From positions 7,068,001-7,132,000 of the forward strand of contig NZ_CP075691.1 of NCBI RefSeq assembly GCF_020026305.1: a stretch of DNA of 64,000 bases, in the 5' to 3' direction. This document shows positions 25,332-33,996 of the stretch, in pieces; within the stretch, counting starts at the first letter, position 1, and the number at the start of each line of letters is the position of its first letter. The notes below the pieces were generated by a model that saw nothing but the letters and a program-made list of their open reading frames with translations, did not search any database and was not told the origin of the DNA. Origin of the DNA: Streptomyces sp. 135 (GTDB lineage Bacteria; Actinomycetota; Actinomycetes; Streptomycetales; Streptomycetaceae). The translations under genes were made by a program, and so were the position numbers.

Positions 25332-26155
25332 CCACGGACATCACGAAGACGGACGCGGCCCCCGAGGACGGGCGCACGCCGCTCGTCGAGCTCGCCGACG
25401 TCAGTAAGTACTACGGCAACATCCGCGCCCTGGAGGGCGTCTCCCTGGAAGTGCACGCGGGGGAAATCTCCTGCGTGCTCGGCGACAACGGCGCCGGCAA
25501 GTCCACCCTCATCAAGATCATCGCGGGTCTGCACCGGCACGACGCGGGCGCCTTCCGCATCGAGGGCGAGGACACGCGGCTCGGCTCGCCGCGCGAGGCC
25601 CTCGACCTCGGCATCGCCACGGTCTACCAGGACCTCGCCGTGGTCCCCCTGATGCCGGTCTGGCGGAACTTCTTCCTCGGCTCCGAGCCGACGAAGGGCG
25701 TCGGCCCCTTCAAGCGCCTGGACGTCGACTTCATGCGGGAGACGACCCGCGCGGAGCTGCTGCGCATGGGCATCGACCTGCGCGACGTGGACCAGCCCAT
25801 CGGCACCCTCTCGGGCGGCGAGCGCCAGTGCGTGGCGATCGCGCGGGCCGTCTACTTCGGCGCGAAGGTCCTGGTCCTGGACGAGCCGACGGCGGCGCTC
25901 GGCGTCAAGCAGTCGGGCGTCGTCCTGAAGTACGTGGCCGCGGCGCGGGACCAGGGCCTCGGAGTGGTCCTGATCACGCACAACCCCCACCACGCCTATC
26001 TGGTCGGCAACCGCTTCGTGCTCCTGAAGCGGGGTGTGATGTCGGGCTCGTACGCCCGCGACGAGATCAGTCTCGATGATCTGACCCGCGAGATGGCGGG
26101 CGGCAGCGAACTGGATGACCTCCGTCACGAGCTGGAGGGCCGCGAGGCCCCGTAA
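25328..26155 (+). CDS. Sugar ABC transporter ATPase, single-domain
   Basis: 275 residues. Walker A GDNGAGKST, Q-loop TVYQDLAVVPLMPVWRNFF, signature LSGGERQCVAIARAV, Walker B VLVLDEPTAALG, H-loop VLITHNPHHAY. One nucleotide-binding domain only, whereas classical RbsA has two; the single-domain form is common in actinobacteria with this permease type and works as a homodimer. GTG start overlapping the permease stop. A strong hairpin follows at 26186-26239. Confidence 0.94.
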   Translation: MTTDITKTDAAPEDGRTPLVELADVSKYYGNIRALEGVSLEVHAGEISCVLGDNGAGKSTLIKIIAGLHRHDAGAFRIEGEDTRLGSPREALDLGIATVYQDLAVVPLMPVWRNFFLGSEPTKGVGPFKRLDVDFMRETTRAELLRMGIDLRDVDQPIGTLSGGERQCVAIARAVYFGAKVLVLDEPTAALGVKQSGVVLKYVAAARDQGLGVVLITHNPHHAYLVGNRFVLLKRGVMSGSYARDEISLDDLTREMAGGSELDDLRHELEGREAP

Positions 26156-26185
26156 GGGGCGCGGGGAAGTGCGCGCTCAGCCCGA

Positions 26186-26239
26186 GAAAGGCCGCAGTCG
26201 CGTCTGCCGAGGCCCGCGCAGACGCGACTGCGGCCTTTC
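26186..26239. terminator. Long perfect hairpin, transcription terminator
   Basis: A perfect 22-bp stem (26186-26207 with 26218-26239) and a 10-base loop, 30 bp after the ATPase stop. No T tract on either side. It separates the importer from the ROK gene 110 bp downstream, so the kinase probably has its own promoter or is read at a reduced level. Confidence 0.85.
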
Positions 26240-26348
26240 CGTGGCTGGCCGCGCAGTTCCCCGCGCCCCTCCGGGCGCGCCCCTTACTGGGCGCACACCC
26301 CGTAGCCCGTTGTGCGCGCCCCCGCGGGGGTGAGGCAGAATCGCCGCA

Positions 26349-27506
26349 ATGAGCACCTACCGCGACCTCGCGCACCGCGGCTCCGCACGAGCCACCGTCC
26401 TGCGGACCGTAGGCACGCGCGAACGCCGATCCCTCCTGACGGCCCCCCGCGTCAACACCGTCGGCATCGACATCGGCGGCACCAAGGTGATGGCGGGCGT
26501 CGTCGACCCCGACGGCAACATCCTGGAGACGCTCCGCACGGAGACCCCGGACAAGTCCAAGAGCCCCCGCGTCGTCGAGGACACCATCGTCGAGCTGGTC
26601 CTGGACCTCTCCGACCGGCACGACGTGCACGCGGTCGGCATCGGCGCGGCCGGCTGGGTCGACGCGGACCGCAACCGCGTCCTGTTCGCCCCGCACCTGT
26701 CCTGGCGCAACGAACCGCTCCGCGACCGCATCTCCGGCCGCCTCGCGGTCCCCGTCATGGTGGACAACGACGCCAACACCGCCGCCTGGGCCGAGTGGCG
26801 CTTCGGCGCGGGCCGCGGCGAGGACCACCTCGTCATGATCACGCTCGGCACCGGCATCGGCGGCGCCATCCTGGAGGACGGCCAGGTCAAGCGCGGCAAG
26901 TTCGGCGTCGCCGGCGAGTTCGGGCACATGCAGGTCGTCCCCGGCGGCCACCGCTGCCCCTGCGGCAACCGCGGCTGCTGGGAGCAGTACAGCTCCGGCA
27001 ACGCGCTGGTCCGCGAGGCCCGCGAGCTGGCCGCCGCCGACTCCCCGGTGGCGTACGGCATCATCGACCGCGTCAAGGGCAACGTCCCCGACATCACGGG
27101 CCCCCTCATCACCGAGCTGGCCCGCGAGGGCGACGCGATGTGCGTCGAGCTGCTCCAGGACATCGGCCAGTGGCTGGGCGTCGGCATCGCGAACCTCGCG
27201 GCGGCCCTCGACCCGTCCTGCTTCGTCATCGGCGGCGGCGTCAGCGCGGCCGACGACCTCCTGATCGGCCCGGCCCGCGACGCCTTCCGCCGCCACCTCA
27301 CCGGCCGCGGCTACCGCCCCGAGGCCCGCATCGCCCGCGCCCAGCTCGGCCCCGAGGCGGGCATGGTGGGCGCCGCCGACCTGGCCCGCCTGGTGGCCCG
27401 CCGCTTCCGCCGCGCCAACCGCCGCCGCGTCGAGCGCCACGAACGCTACGAGCGCTTCGCCGAGGCCCGCCGCACCGACGACCGCACTTCCCAGGGAACC
27501 CCGTAG
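26349..27506 (+). CDS. ROK-family sugar kinase
   Basis: 385 residues. ATP-binding VGIDIGGTKVMAGVV near residue 38, catalytic Asp in MVDNDANTAAWAEW, ROK motif GEFGHMQVVPGGHRCPCGNRG with the zinc ligands CPCGNRGCWE, and the phosphate loop ITLGTGIGGAI. An extra ~37-residue N-terminus (STYRDLAHRGSARATVLRT) precedes the fold but is not a full winged helix, so this is a kinase and not a ROK repressor. The C-terminus is an Arg-rich tail. Phosphorylates the sugar brought in by the upstream importer (inferred). Confidence 0.9.
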   Translation: MSTYRDLAHRGSARATVLRTVGTRERRSLLTAPRVNTVGIDIGGTKVMAGVVDPDGNILETLRTETPDKSKSPRVVEDTIVELVLDLSDRHDVHAVGIGAAGWVDADRNRVLFAPHLSWRNEPLRDRISGRLAVPVMVDNDANTAAWAEWRFGAGRGEDHLVMITLGTGIGGAILEDGQVKRGKFGVAGEFGHMQVVPGGHRCPCGNRGCWEQYSSGNALVREARELAAADSPVAYGIIDRVKGNVPDITGPLITELAREGDAMCVELLQDIGQWLGVGIANLAAALDPSCFVIGGGVSAADDLLIGPARDAFRRHLTGRGYRPEARIARAQLGPEAGMVGAADLARLVARRFRRANRRRVERHERYERFAEARRTDDRTSQGTP

Positions 27507-28106
27507 ATGACCGTCCCCCGCCAGCCCACGCCCCCGGACCTCCCCGGCGCGCCCGAGCCGGGCCGCGACGGCGGCAGGACCGAGGACCGTCGACACATGA
27601 TCCGCCGCCGCTGGCTGACGGCGACGATCATCGTGCTCCTCATCGGCATCCCCGCCGGATACCTGGTGATCTCCGCGAACCAGAGCCGCAACAGCGGCCG
27701 GGACAAGGAGGACAAGTACTCCGCGACCGGCCTCACCGAAGGCTGGCCCTCCAGGGTGCAGCGCCGCCTGTACGACGTGCCGATCCCGCCGTACTCGGCG
27801 GAAGTCGCCTACTACGAGACGAACAACTGGCGCACCAGCCGCCTCTACGTCCAGTTCCTGACGAGCAACAAGGGCCTGGACAAGTTCCTCACGCAGATCG
27901 GCACGAGCAGCGACAAGCTGGAGCCGAAGAACATCACCATCAGCAAGCGCGACCAGAAGGTGGTCGGCTGGGAGTTCACGGGCCCCGGCCCCTGGTCGGG
28001 CCTGACCCACGAACAGAAGGACCCGGTACCGACGCTGGACGTGGTCGTGGACCGCGCGAACGCCCAGCACCCGATGGTGTACGTGGTGTCGACGACGACG
28101 CCCTGA
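27507..28106 (+). CDS. Membrane-anchored protein of unknown function
   Basis: 199 residues. A proline-rich cytoplasmic N-terminus (~30 residues) is followed by one membrane helix (WLTATIIVLLIGIPAGYLVIS) and an extracellular domain of ~140 residues with no Cys. The ATG directly follows the ROK stop with no spacer, so the two are one transcript. The pattern of a sugar kinase followed by this type of anchored domain appears to be conserved in streptomycetes (memory, not checked). Function unknown. Confidence 0.8.
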   Translation: MTVPRQPTPPDLPGAPEPGRDGGRTEDRRHMIRRRWLTATIIVLLIGIPAGYLVISANQSRNSGRDKEDKYSATGLTEGWPSRVQRRLYDVPIPPYSAEVAYYETNNWRTSRLYVQFLTSNKGLDKFLTQIGTSSDKLEPKNITISKRDQKVVGWEFTGPGPWSGLTHEQKDPVPTLDVVVDRANAQHPMVYVVSTTTP

Positions 28107-28124
28107 CGACCGGCACGGCCTTCC

Positions 28125-29078
28125 TCACCCGGCGGCCGCCCACCCCTCATACACGGCCGCCGCCACCCCCAGGTCCTCCCACGCCATCCCCGCCGACTTG
28201 AACAACCGCGGACGGTCCTCCGCAGGCTTCGTCTCGCCTCGGACGAGGGCGGTCAGGGTGTGGAGGCGGGGCATGGTGAAGGTGCCCTCGGCGGCTGCGA
28301 GCAGGAGGTCGCCGCATTCGCGTGCCGCCACCTCGCGGGACTCCGCCACCACCGTGGCGCGGCCCACGAGCGCGGCGTCGACCTCTCGCGCGTCCGGTTC
28401 GTGGGAGCCGACCGCGGCGACCGTCGCGTGGTCGGGGAGCAGGGTGCCGTCGAAGAGCGGGGTCCGTGCCGTGGTGCAGCAGCAGACCACGTCCGCTCGG
28501 GCCACGTCGTCGGGGGCCGCCGCGGCCGCCGAGAGGCCCTCGGCGCGGCAGCGGTCGACGAAGGCGGCCACCCGCTGGGCGTTCCGGGCGACGACGTCGA
28601 CGTGGCGCAGTCCCGGCCGCACCGCGCGCACCGCCTCCACATGTCCCCACGCCTGCGGCCCCGTGCCGAAGACCAGCAGGCGCCGCGCCTCCGGGACCGC
28701 CAGATGCCGGATCGCCACGCCGGACACCGCGGGGGTGCGCAGCGAGGTCAGCGCGATGCCGTCGAGGAGCGCCAGGGGAGTGTGCGTCATGCCGTCCAGG
28801 AGGACGTACAGCCCCTGAACGCGGGGGAGGCCGCGCTCCGCGTTGCCCGGCGTCACGGTGGTGATCTTCACGCCCGTGTACGACGCCGTCGCCGACGGCA
28901 TCAGGAGCAGCTGGCCCCCGGGTACGTCCACGACACAGCGCGCCGGTTCCGCCTCGGGGTCGAGGCCCGACAGGAGGACCGCCTCCAGCGCGTCGATCGC
29001 GGCGGACATCGGGACGAGCCGGGACATGGCCGCGGCATCGAGGCGGGGCGGGGCGGAGGCTGGCGTCCGGTCACTCAT
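28125..29078 (-). CDS. Ornithine cyclodeaminase / mu-crystallin family protein
   Basis: 317 residues. Family marks are SATASYTGVKITTVTPGN (the catalytic Lys), LLDGIALTSLRTPAVSGVAIRHL, the Rossmann loop LLVFGTGPQAWGHVEAV, and AVGSHEPDAREVD. The NAD(P)-binding loop GTGPQA is intact. Members include ornithine cyclodeaminase, alanine dehydrogenase and pyrroline reductases, so the substrate cannot be read off. I preferred the ATG at 29078 because GAGGAAC lies seven bases upstream; an in-frame GTG at 29090 overlaps that site. Confidence 0.87.
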   Translation of the reverse strand: MSDRTPASAPPRLDAAAMSRLVPMSAAIDALEAVLLSGLDPEAEPARCVVDVPGGQLLLMPSATASYTGVKITTVTPGNAERGLPRVQGLYVLLDGMTHTPLALLDGIALTSLRTPAVSGVAIRHLAVPEARRLLVFGTGPQAWGHVEAVRAVRPGLRHVDVVARNAQRVAAFVDRCRAEGLSAAAAAPDDVARADVVCCCTTARTPLFDGTLLPDHATVAAVGSHEPDAREVDAALVGRATVVAESREVAARECGDLLLAAAEGTFTMPRLHTLTALVRGETKPAEDRPRLFKSAGMAWEDLGVAAAVYEGWAAAG

Positions 29079-29168
29079 GCGGTTCCTCACGTGCGGGCGG
29101 TGTGCGGGATGCGTCCCGCTCGGCCAGCCTGCCCGGGCGAGAGCGCCGCGGCACGTCCGGCCCCGCGT

Positions 29169-29912
29169 TCAGGACCCCGTACCCGCGGTCTGCGAGCGGA
29201 AGCCGTGGCCGAGTTCCGGGCGTGCGAGGCCGAAGTAGTGCCGGAAGCTGTAGATCAGCGGGCTCCAGGCGGCCGGGTCGACGTGCTGGGTGCCGGGGAC
29301 CACCACCGAGGCGGCGGCGTGGACCCGTACGACGTCGCACTCGACGATCCGGAAGCCGCCGTCGGGCCCGGCCGGCGTGATGGTCCGCACCGTGGCCTCC
29401 AACTGGAGCGGGCACTCGGCGACACGGGGCGGCCCGACGGCCTCCGAACCCTGCGGGCGGAGCCCGGCGGCGGCGAACTTGTCCGCCTCGTGACGGTAGA
29501 ACTCCCGCTTGGCGGGCGGCACGGGGTCCGCGCCCGTGAGCGGGGCGAGGCGTTCCACCGCCGCCCACAGGTCGGACGGGGGCAGATTGACGACCACCTC
29601 CCGGCGCTCGGCGAGATTGGCGGCGGTACGGCTCTCGGCCCCCAGGCCGAGGACGACCGTGTGGCCGAGCGCCCAGGCCGAGGAGATGGGGGCGAGGTTC
29701 GCCGTGCCGTCCGGGTTCAGGGTGGTCAGCAGGGCGACGGGCGTGCCGAAGTACAAGATGCTGGGGGTGATGGTCACGTGGTCGGTGCCGGCCGTTCCCG
29801 CGGTGGGTGTGGAGCCTGCTGTGGGCCCGGCGTCCTTCGCGGTCGTGGTCGTGGCCGTGGCCGTGGGTGCGGTCGTGGTGGTGATTGCGGTTGCGGTCGT
29901 GGTTGCGGTCAT
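29169..29912 (-). CDS. Flavin reductase-like, FMN-binding split-barrel protein
   Basis: 247 residues from the ATG at 29912. The split-barrel core begins TPSILYFGTPVALLTTLNPDGTANLAPISS and has VVLGLGAESRTAANLAE, REVVVNLPPS and VRTITPAG. The last third has a GTQHVDPAAWSPLIYSFRHYFGL segment. The first ~45 residues are almost pure Thr/Ala low complexity and may be untranslated; an internal GTG start just before ITPSILYFG is a serious alternative. It is divergent from an ArsR-type regulator 66 bp away. Probably an FMN-dependent reductase or hydroxylase helper. Confidence 0.8.
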   Translation of the reverse strand: MTATTTATAITTTTAPTATATTTTAKDAGPTAGSTPTAGTAGTDHVTITPSILYFGTPVALLTTLNPDGTANLAPISSAWALGHTVVLGLGAESRTAANLAERREVVVNLPPSDLWAAVERLAPLTGADPVPPAKREFYRHEADKFAAAGLRPQGSEAVGPPRVAECPLQLEATVRTITPAGPDGGFRIVECDVVRVHAAASVVVPGTQHVDPAAWSPLIYSFRHYFGLARPELGHGFRSQTAGTGS

Positions 29913-29978
29913 GGGCCAGACGCTAGGGCGCCCGGACTTCGGTCGGCGCCGAAGTATCGACCGGTCAGACTGGTCCCC

Positions 29979-30773
29979 ATGAGCCAGCTCCCGTCCTCCG
30001 GTCCGGCAGCGGACAGCGTCATCGGGCCCGATCTCGCTTCCCTGGCCGGCCTGCTCGCCGACCGCACCCGGGCCGCGATGTGCCTGGCCATGCTCGACGG
30101 ACGCGCCTGGACCGCCACCGAACTGGCCCGGCTCGCCGGGGTCGCCCCCTCCACGGCCACCGGCCACCTCCACCGACTGGTCGCGGGCGGACTGCTGACG
30201 CAGGAGCGGCGGGGACGGCACCGGTATCTGCGCCTCGCCGGGCCCGACACCGCGGAGATGATCGAGAGCCTGGCCTCCCACGCCCCGCTGCGCGCCACCC
30301 CCGTCCGCTCACTGGCCGACGCCCACCGGCGCCGCGCCCTGGCACACGCGCGGACCTGCTACGACCACCTCGCGGGCACGGTCGCCGTCGCCATCACCGA
30401 GGCCATGACCCAACGCGCCCTGCTGGCCTGGGACTTCGGGCCCTCGCTCACCGAGGCCGGCCGGGCCTGGCTGCGCGAGCTCGGCGTCGACGACCACCCC
30501 GCGCACGGCTCACGCCGCGCCCACGTCCGCACCTGCCTCGACTGGACGGAACGCCGCCCGCACCTCGCGGGAGCGGTAGGCGCCGCCCTCTTCCGGCACG
30601 CCCTCGACCATCGCTGGCTCACCCGCAAGGGCACGACCCGCGTCATCACGCTCACCGACACCGGGCGCTCCGCACTGCGCGAGCGGCTCGGCCTCACCCT
30701 GCAACCGCCAGGCGCGCGGCCCGCGTCCGTATCGCCTGAGAGTCGTCACCATGCCGCGGCACAGGGGGAGTAG
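29979..30773 (+). CDS. ArsR-type winged-helix regulator
   Basis: 264 residues. The HTH spans about residues 10-90 (LLADRTRAAMCLAMLDGRAWTATELARLAGVAPSTATGHLHRLVAGGLLTQERRGRHRYLRLAGPD). A ~170-residue C-terminal domain follows, rich in His and Arg, with a second winged-helix-like tail (LTRKGTTRVITLTDTGRSAL). The extra domain is longer than in metal-sensing ArsR proteins and lacks a CxC metal motif, so the inducer is not a metal. Divergent from the flavin reductase, which is its likely target. Start ATG at 29979. Confidence 0.85.
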   Translation: MSQLPSSGPAADSVIGPDLASLAGLLADRTRAAMCLAMLDGRAWTATELARLAGVAPSTATGHLHRLVAGGLLTQERRGRHRYLRLAGPDTAEMIESLASHAPLRATPVRSLADAHRRRALAHARTCYDHLAGTVAVAITEAMTQRALLAWDFGPSLTEAGRAWLRELGVDDHPAHGSRRAHVRTCLDWTERRPHLAGAVGAALFRHALDHRWLTRKGTTRVITLTDTGRSALRERLGLTLQPPGARPASVSPESRHHAAAQGE

Positions 30774-30777
30774 CGCG

Positions 30778-31323
30778 TTGATCGTCTGGGTGAACGGTGC
30801 GTTCGGCGGCGGAAAGAGCACGCTGGTCGAGGAGTTGAGGCCGCGCTGGCCGCAAGCACTGGTCTACGACCCGGAGATGACCGGTTTCGTGCTGCGGGAG
30901 ATCGTGGAGGTGCCGACCGGTGACTTCCAGGATTTGCGGTTGTGGCGGCGGCAGGTCGCCGAGCTGGCGGTGGGGCTGGTCGAGGAATACCGCCGTCCGG
31001 TCCTGGTCCCCATGACCCTGGTCGACCCCGGCTACGTCGGTGAGATCTTCGGCGTACTGGAGGACGCGGGCATCGACGTCCACCACTTCTTCCTCCAGGT
31101 CCCCCGAGAGGTCCTGGAGAAGCGGATCGGCGGACGGGTCTTCTTCCCCGACGACCCCGAGCGCGAGGCGGCCGTCCGGCGCTGGGCCAAGGGCAGGATC
31201 GAAGCGTGCCTGGCGGGGGCCGCCACCCTGCCCGGCGGCACGGTGTTCCTGGACGGCGAGCTGACCCCGCGGGAGCTGGCCGACCGGGTGCTGGCCCGGG
31301 TCGGAGTCGGCGAAGGGCGCTGA
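30778..31323 (+). CDS. P-loop NTP-binding protein, TmrB-like
   Basis: 181 residues. It starts IVWVNGAFGGGKSTLVEEL, the Walker A pattern of the TmrB/kinase-like group, and includes DPEMTGFVLREI, VLVPMTLVDPGYVGEIF and HHFFLQVPREVLEKRI. I chose the TTG at 30778 because GGGGGAG lies seven bases before it. The ATG at 30751 would overlap the ArsR gene and has a weak site. In Bacillus, TmrB gives tunicamycin resistance by binding the drug; many homologues have other roles, so resistance is not shown here. Confidence 0.8.
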   Translation: MIVWVNGAFGGGKSTLVEELRPRWPQALVYDPEMTGFVLREIVEVPTGDFQDLRLWRRQVAELAVGLVEEYRRPVLVPMTLVDPGYVGEIFGVLEDAGIDVHHFFLQVPREVLEKRIGGRVFFPDDPEREAAVRRWAKGRIEACLAGAATLPGGTVFLDGELTPRELADRVLARVGVGEGR

Positions 31324-31477
31324 GCGCGCAGGGAACGCCGACCGAACCCGGTCGCGCCTGCCGACGGGTGACACCGCGCGACCAGGCGGGTGATCCTTGC
31401 GGCCATGTCACTACCCGTGGCGCTCCGCCGGAGTTGAGGTGGGCTCGTTCCACTCCCCCCACTCTTGGAGGTTCCCC

Positions 31478-31987
31478 TTGCCGCGCACCCGTTCCCGTAC
31501 CCGGCTGTTCCGTGCCGGTGTGCTCACCGCCGCTTCCGCGATGCTGGCGGGCACCGCCCTGGCCGGCACCGCCGGGGCGGCCCCCAAGCCCGAGGCCAAG
31601 GACGACGTGAAGGTGCTCGACTGGCTGGCGGTCAAGCAGTCGGACAGCAGGCCGGAGCACGCGCGTGTCGGCGCCGACTGGACCATCCACTCGCACCTGT
31701 ACACCAACCGCAAGGGCCACCCCGGCAAGAAGATCGGCGACGCCTCGGCGCACTGCAGCGTGGTCGACGTGACGCGCAAGGGCTACGTGTCCCTGTGCCA
31801 CCGGGTGCTGCGGACCGACAAGGGCGGCATCAGCCTGAGCGACACCATCGACCACTTCGGCCCGCTGCCGCACGGCGGCTACTCGAAGGTCACCGGCGGC
31901 ACGGGCAAGTACCGCGAGGCCGAGGGCCAGGCCGAGATCACCATGCGGCACCACATCGCGCGGTACCGCATCATGCTCGACGACTGA
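31478..31987 (+). CDS. Secreted allene oxide cyclase barrel-like protein
   Basis: 169 residues from a TTG start, supported by GGAGG six bases upstream. The signal peptide (RLFRAGVLTAASAMLAGTALAG) has a likely cleavage near AGAA. The mature domain has the AOC/dirigent barrel pattern: a VGADWTIHSHLYTN strand, CSVVDVTRKGYVSLCHRVLRT with two Cys, and GPLPHGGYSKVTGGTGKYREAEGQAEI. Families of this fold bind small ligands or act in secreted defence; bacterial roles are unknown. Convergent with the ctaG-like gene, whose stop overlaps by 17 bp. Confidence 0.82.
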   Translation: MPRTRSRTRLFRAGVLTAASAMLAGTALAGTAGAAPKPEAKDDVKVLDWLAVKQSDSRPEHARVGADWTIHSHLYTNRKGHPGKKIGDASAHCSVVDVTRKGYVSLCHRVLRTDKGGISLSDTIDHFGPLPHGGYSKVTGGTGKYREAEGQAEITMRHHIARYRIMLDD

Positions 31988-32888
31988 CCGCACGCCCGCC
32001 ACGGGCGTGAGCCAGTCTCCGGTTCGTCTGCCGGGGCCCCGCCGGGGTCCCGGCAGCGTGCTGTCCGGCGGCCTCCGGCGCCCCCGGCCCGCGGCGGCGC
32101 AGCGCGCGGCCGGTGGCGGCGTACCACTGGGCGGCGAGCACGGTGGCGAGGGCGATCTCGACGAGGTCGCCGCCGTAGTACATCAGCCGGGCGGCGGTGT
32201 GGACGTCGTCGGCGGTGAAGCCGGTGCCCGGCGGGGGAGCGGCGTAGAGGGTCCTGGCGAGGACGGCGTGGCCCCAGCCGGCCGCGAGCAGGGTGGTGCC
32301 GCGCCAGGCGAGGCCCCACCCGTGGCGGACCGGATCGAGCCGGCAGACGGCGAAGGTGAACAGCAGCCCGGCCGCCAGGACATGGACGTGCACGGCGGCG
32401 CCGAGCAGCGGCCGGTGGTGGGCGGCGGCCAGCAGCGGTGTGCGGTGGAGCAGCCACAGCCCGCCGATGTCCAGGAGCGCGGCCAGGGGTGGGAACAGCA
32501 GCCAGGCGGCGGGCCGGGAATGCGCGACGGCCGGCAGGGCGCGGCGGGCCTGGCCGGGCGGCAGGGCGCGCAGGACGAGCGTGAGGGGGCGGGCCAGGAC
32601 CATCAGCAGCGGGGCGGCCATGGCGACGACGAGATGCTGCACCATGTGGGCGGTGAACGGCCCGCCGGGCAGCGTGCCGACGAAGGCGTGGGCGAGGGCG
32701 GCGCCGCCCGCGGCGAAGGAGGCGTCCCGGTGCCGGGGCCAGGCGTCGCCGCGTCGGCGCAGGCGGGTGGCGGCCGTCAGATAGGCGAGTACGAGCGTCA
32801 GCGCGGCCACGGCGACGACGGCCCCGAAGGCTTCGGTCCCGAAGAGCCCGGCACCGCCGTGGCCGGGGTGGGCGTGGGCCGGGATCAC
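31971..32888 (-). CDS. CtaG-type cytochrome c oxidase assembly protein (caa3_CtaG)
   Basis: 305 residues with about seven membrane helices. Motifs include HMVQHLVVAMAAPLLMVLARPLTL, HVHVLAAGLLFTFAVCRLDP and ADDVHTAARLMYYGGDLVEIALA, with conserved His residues that are thought to carry copper in this family. The GTG start overlaps the stop of the DUF2243 gene (GTGA). The C-terminal ~35 residues are Gly/Arg-rich and run past the fold. Its job is probably copper handling or oxidase maturation. Confidence 0.85.
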   Translation of the reverse strand: MIPAHAHPGHGGAGLFGTEAFGAVVAVAALTLVLAYLTAATRLRRRGDAWPRHRDASFAAGGAALAHAFVGTLPGGPFTAHMVQHLVVAMAAPLLMVLARPLTLVLRALPPGQARRALPAVAHSRPAAWLLFPPLAALLDIGGLWLLHRTPLLAAAHHRPLLGAAVHVHVLAAGLLFTFAVCRLDPVRHGWGLAWRGTTLLAAGWGHAVLARTLYAAPPPGTGFTADDVHTAARLMYYGGDLVEIALATVLAAQWYAATGRALRRRGPGAPEAAGQHAAGTPAGPRQTNRRLAHARGGRAVSRRA

Positions 32889-33379
32889 GCCGCCGACCGG
32901 TCCCGTTCGCGGCGGCGGGCGCGCACGGTCAGGGCGGCGCCGACGAGGAGCAGGACGAGACCGGTGACGTTCCACGCCCAGTCGTAGGGGGTGACGTCGA
33001 CGCCGTAGCGGACCTGGTGCAGGCGCAGCAGCTTGTGGTCGACGATCCCGTCGAACAGCTGGAAGACGCCCAGGCCGAGGAGGAACCCGGCCCAGGCGTG
33101 CGCGACGGACAGGGCGCGGCGCCTGCGGAGATCGGCGAAGAGGAAGAACCCGGCGACCAGGGCGAACAGCTCGCCGGTGTGCAGCAGTCCGTCGGACAGC
33201 AGGCCGATGCCCGGGGTGGAGCGGTCGTAGAAGTGGTGCCAGTGGAGGATCTGGTGGAAGACGATCTCGTCCAGGGCGGCCATCACCGCCACCCCGATCA
33301 GCGCGGACACCGCCAGCGACCGCTCCGGTCGTGGGCGGACACCGCTGGGGCCGGGCGGGACCGGTCGGCTGCTGGTCAT
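32885..33379 (-). CDS. DUF2243 membrane protein
   Basis: 164 residues with four hydrophobic helices. Marks are GVAVMAALDEIVFHQILHWHHFYD, LFALVAGFFLFADL, LGLGVFQLFDGIVDHKLLRLHQVRYG and NVTGLVLLLVGAAL. The His-rich first and third helices are typical of DUF2243, which is repeatedly found beside CtaG-like genes. The two are coupled here. A role in metal or oxidase biogenesis is suggested by this pairing only. Confidence 0.87.
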   Translation of the reverse strand: MTSSRPVPPGPSGVRPRPERSLAVSALIGVAVMAALDEIVFHQILHWHHFYDRSTPGIGLLSDGLLHTGELFALVAGFFLFADLRRRRALSVAHAWAGFLLGLGVFQLFDGIVDHKLLRLHQVRYGVDVTPYDWAWNVTGLVLLLVGAALTVRARRRERDRSAA

Positions 33380-33996
33380 CGCGGTGGATCTCCTGACGGG
33401 CTGAGAACACGGGCGGTTCGGGTGCGCTACGTGTACCCGCGTGGGTCCTCACGAGCCCGTCCGGTGCCGCATCCGGGTGAGGCGCCACGGCCATGATTGT
33501 CGGCGTGCGGGGCAGACGGGCGGACGTGGGCGCAATAGCCTGGAGTGGGGCCGCCGTGACGGCCCGTCGGGGCGGCCGCCGCCTCTTCCGGGTGACGACG
33601 GCCGCCGGGCGCGTAAGGAGCGAGGCTCCCCCTCGTCAGCTCCTCACGCGGTGCCCTCCAAGGGGAGGAAGCGGGAGGTCTTCCTCCACCGGAGGGCGGG
33701 CTGGAGCCGTGTCGTCGGCGGTACGGCTCCAGCTGGCCGCTGGACATCCGGACGGCGCCGGGCCGGGAGAACGGCAGGTGGGAAGGGATGCCGGTGCGGT
33801 CACGGAGCTTCATCCCAACTCCGGGACGAGGATAACGCGTTGTCCCCTGGAGCGGAACACGCCGTGACCCGCGCTCCCCTCAGGGCGGAGGGGCGAGGCC
33901 GGGTGGTTCCGCCGGGGGGGTGGCCGGTGAGACGGGTGGCGAACTGCCGTTCCTCTGGCCACCCTGCGGGCACCGCCCTGGCCGGCACCGACCCGC
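33380..33996. other. 617-bp interval without a supported gene
   Basis: Several frames are open in both strands but none has the G/C third-position profile or a recognisable product. A 25-base stretch near 33965-33989 is identical to part of the signal-peptide coding region of the gene at 31478 (around 31549-31573), suggesting a small duplication. Otherwise I see nothing. Confidence 0.5.

Noticed and set aside
26186..26239. Attachment site or IS inverted repeat
   Set aside because: The arms are 10 bases apart with no element between them; position after an operon fits a terminator.
31971..33494. A 507-codon frame covering CtaG and upstream
   Set aside because: The first ~200 codons are a shadow of the DUF2243 gene; the CtaG-type sequence begins at the GTG at 32888.
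33427..33813. 128-codon minus-strand frame as a gene
   Set aside because: Pro/Arg/Gly-rich, poor codon pattern, no ribosome site and no recognisable content.
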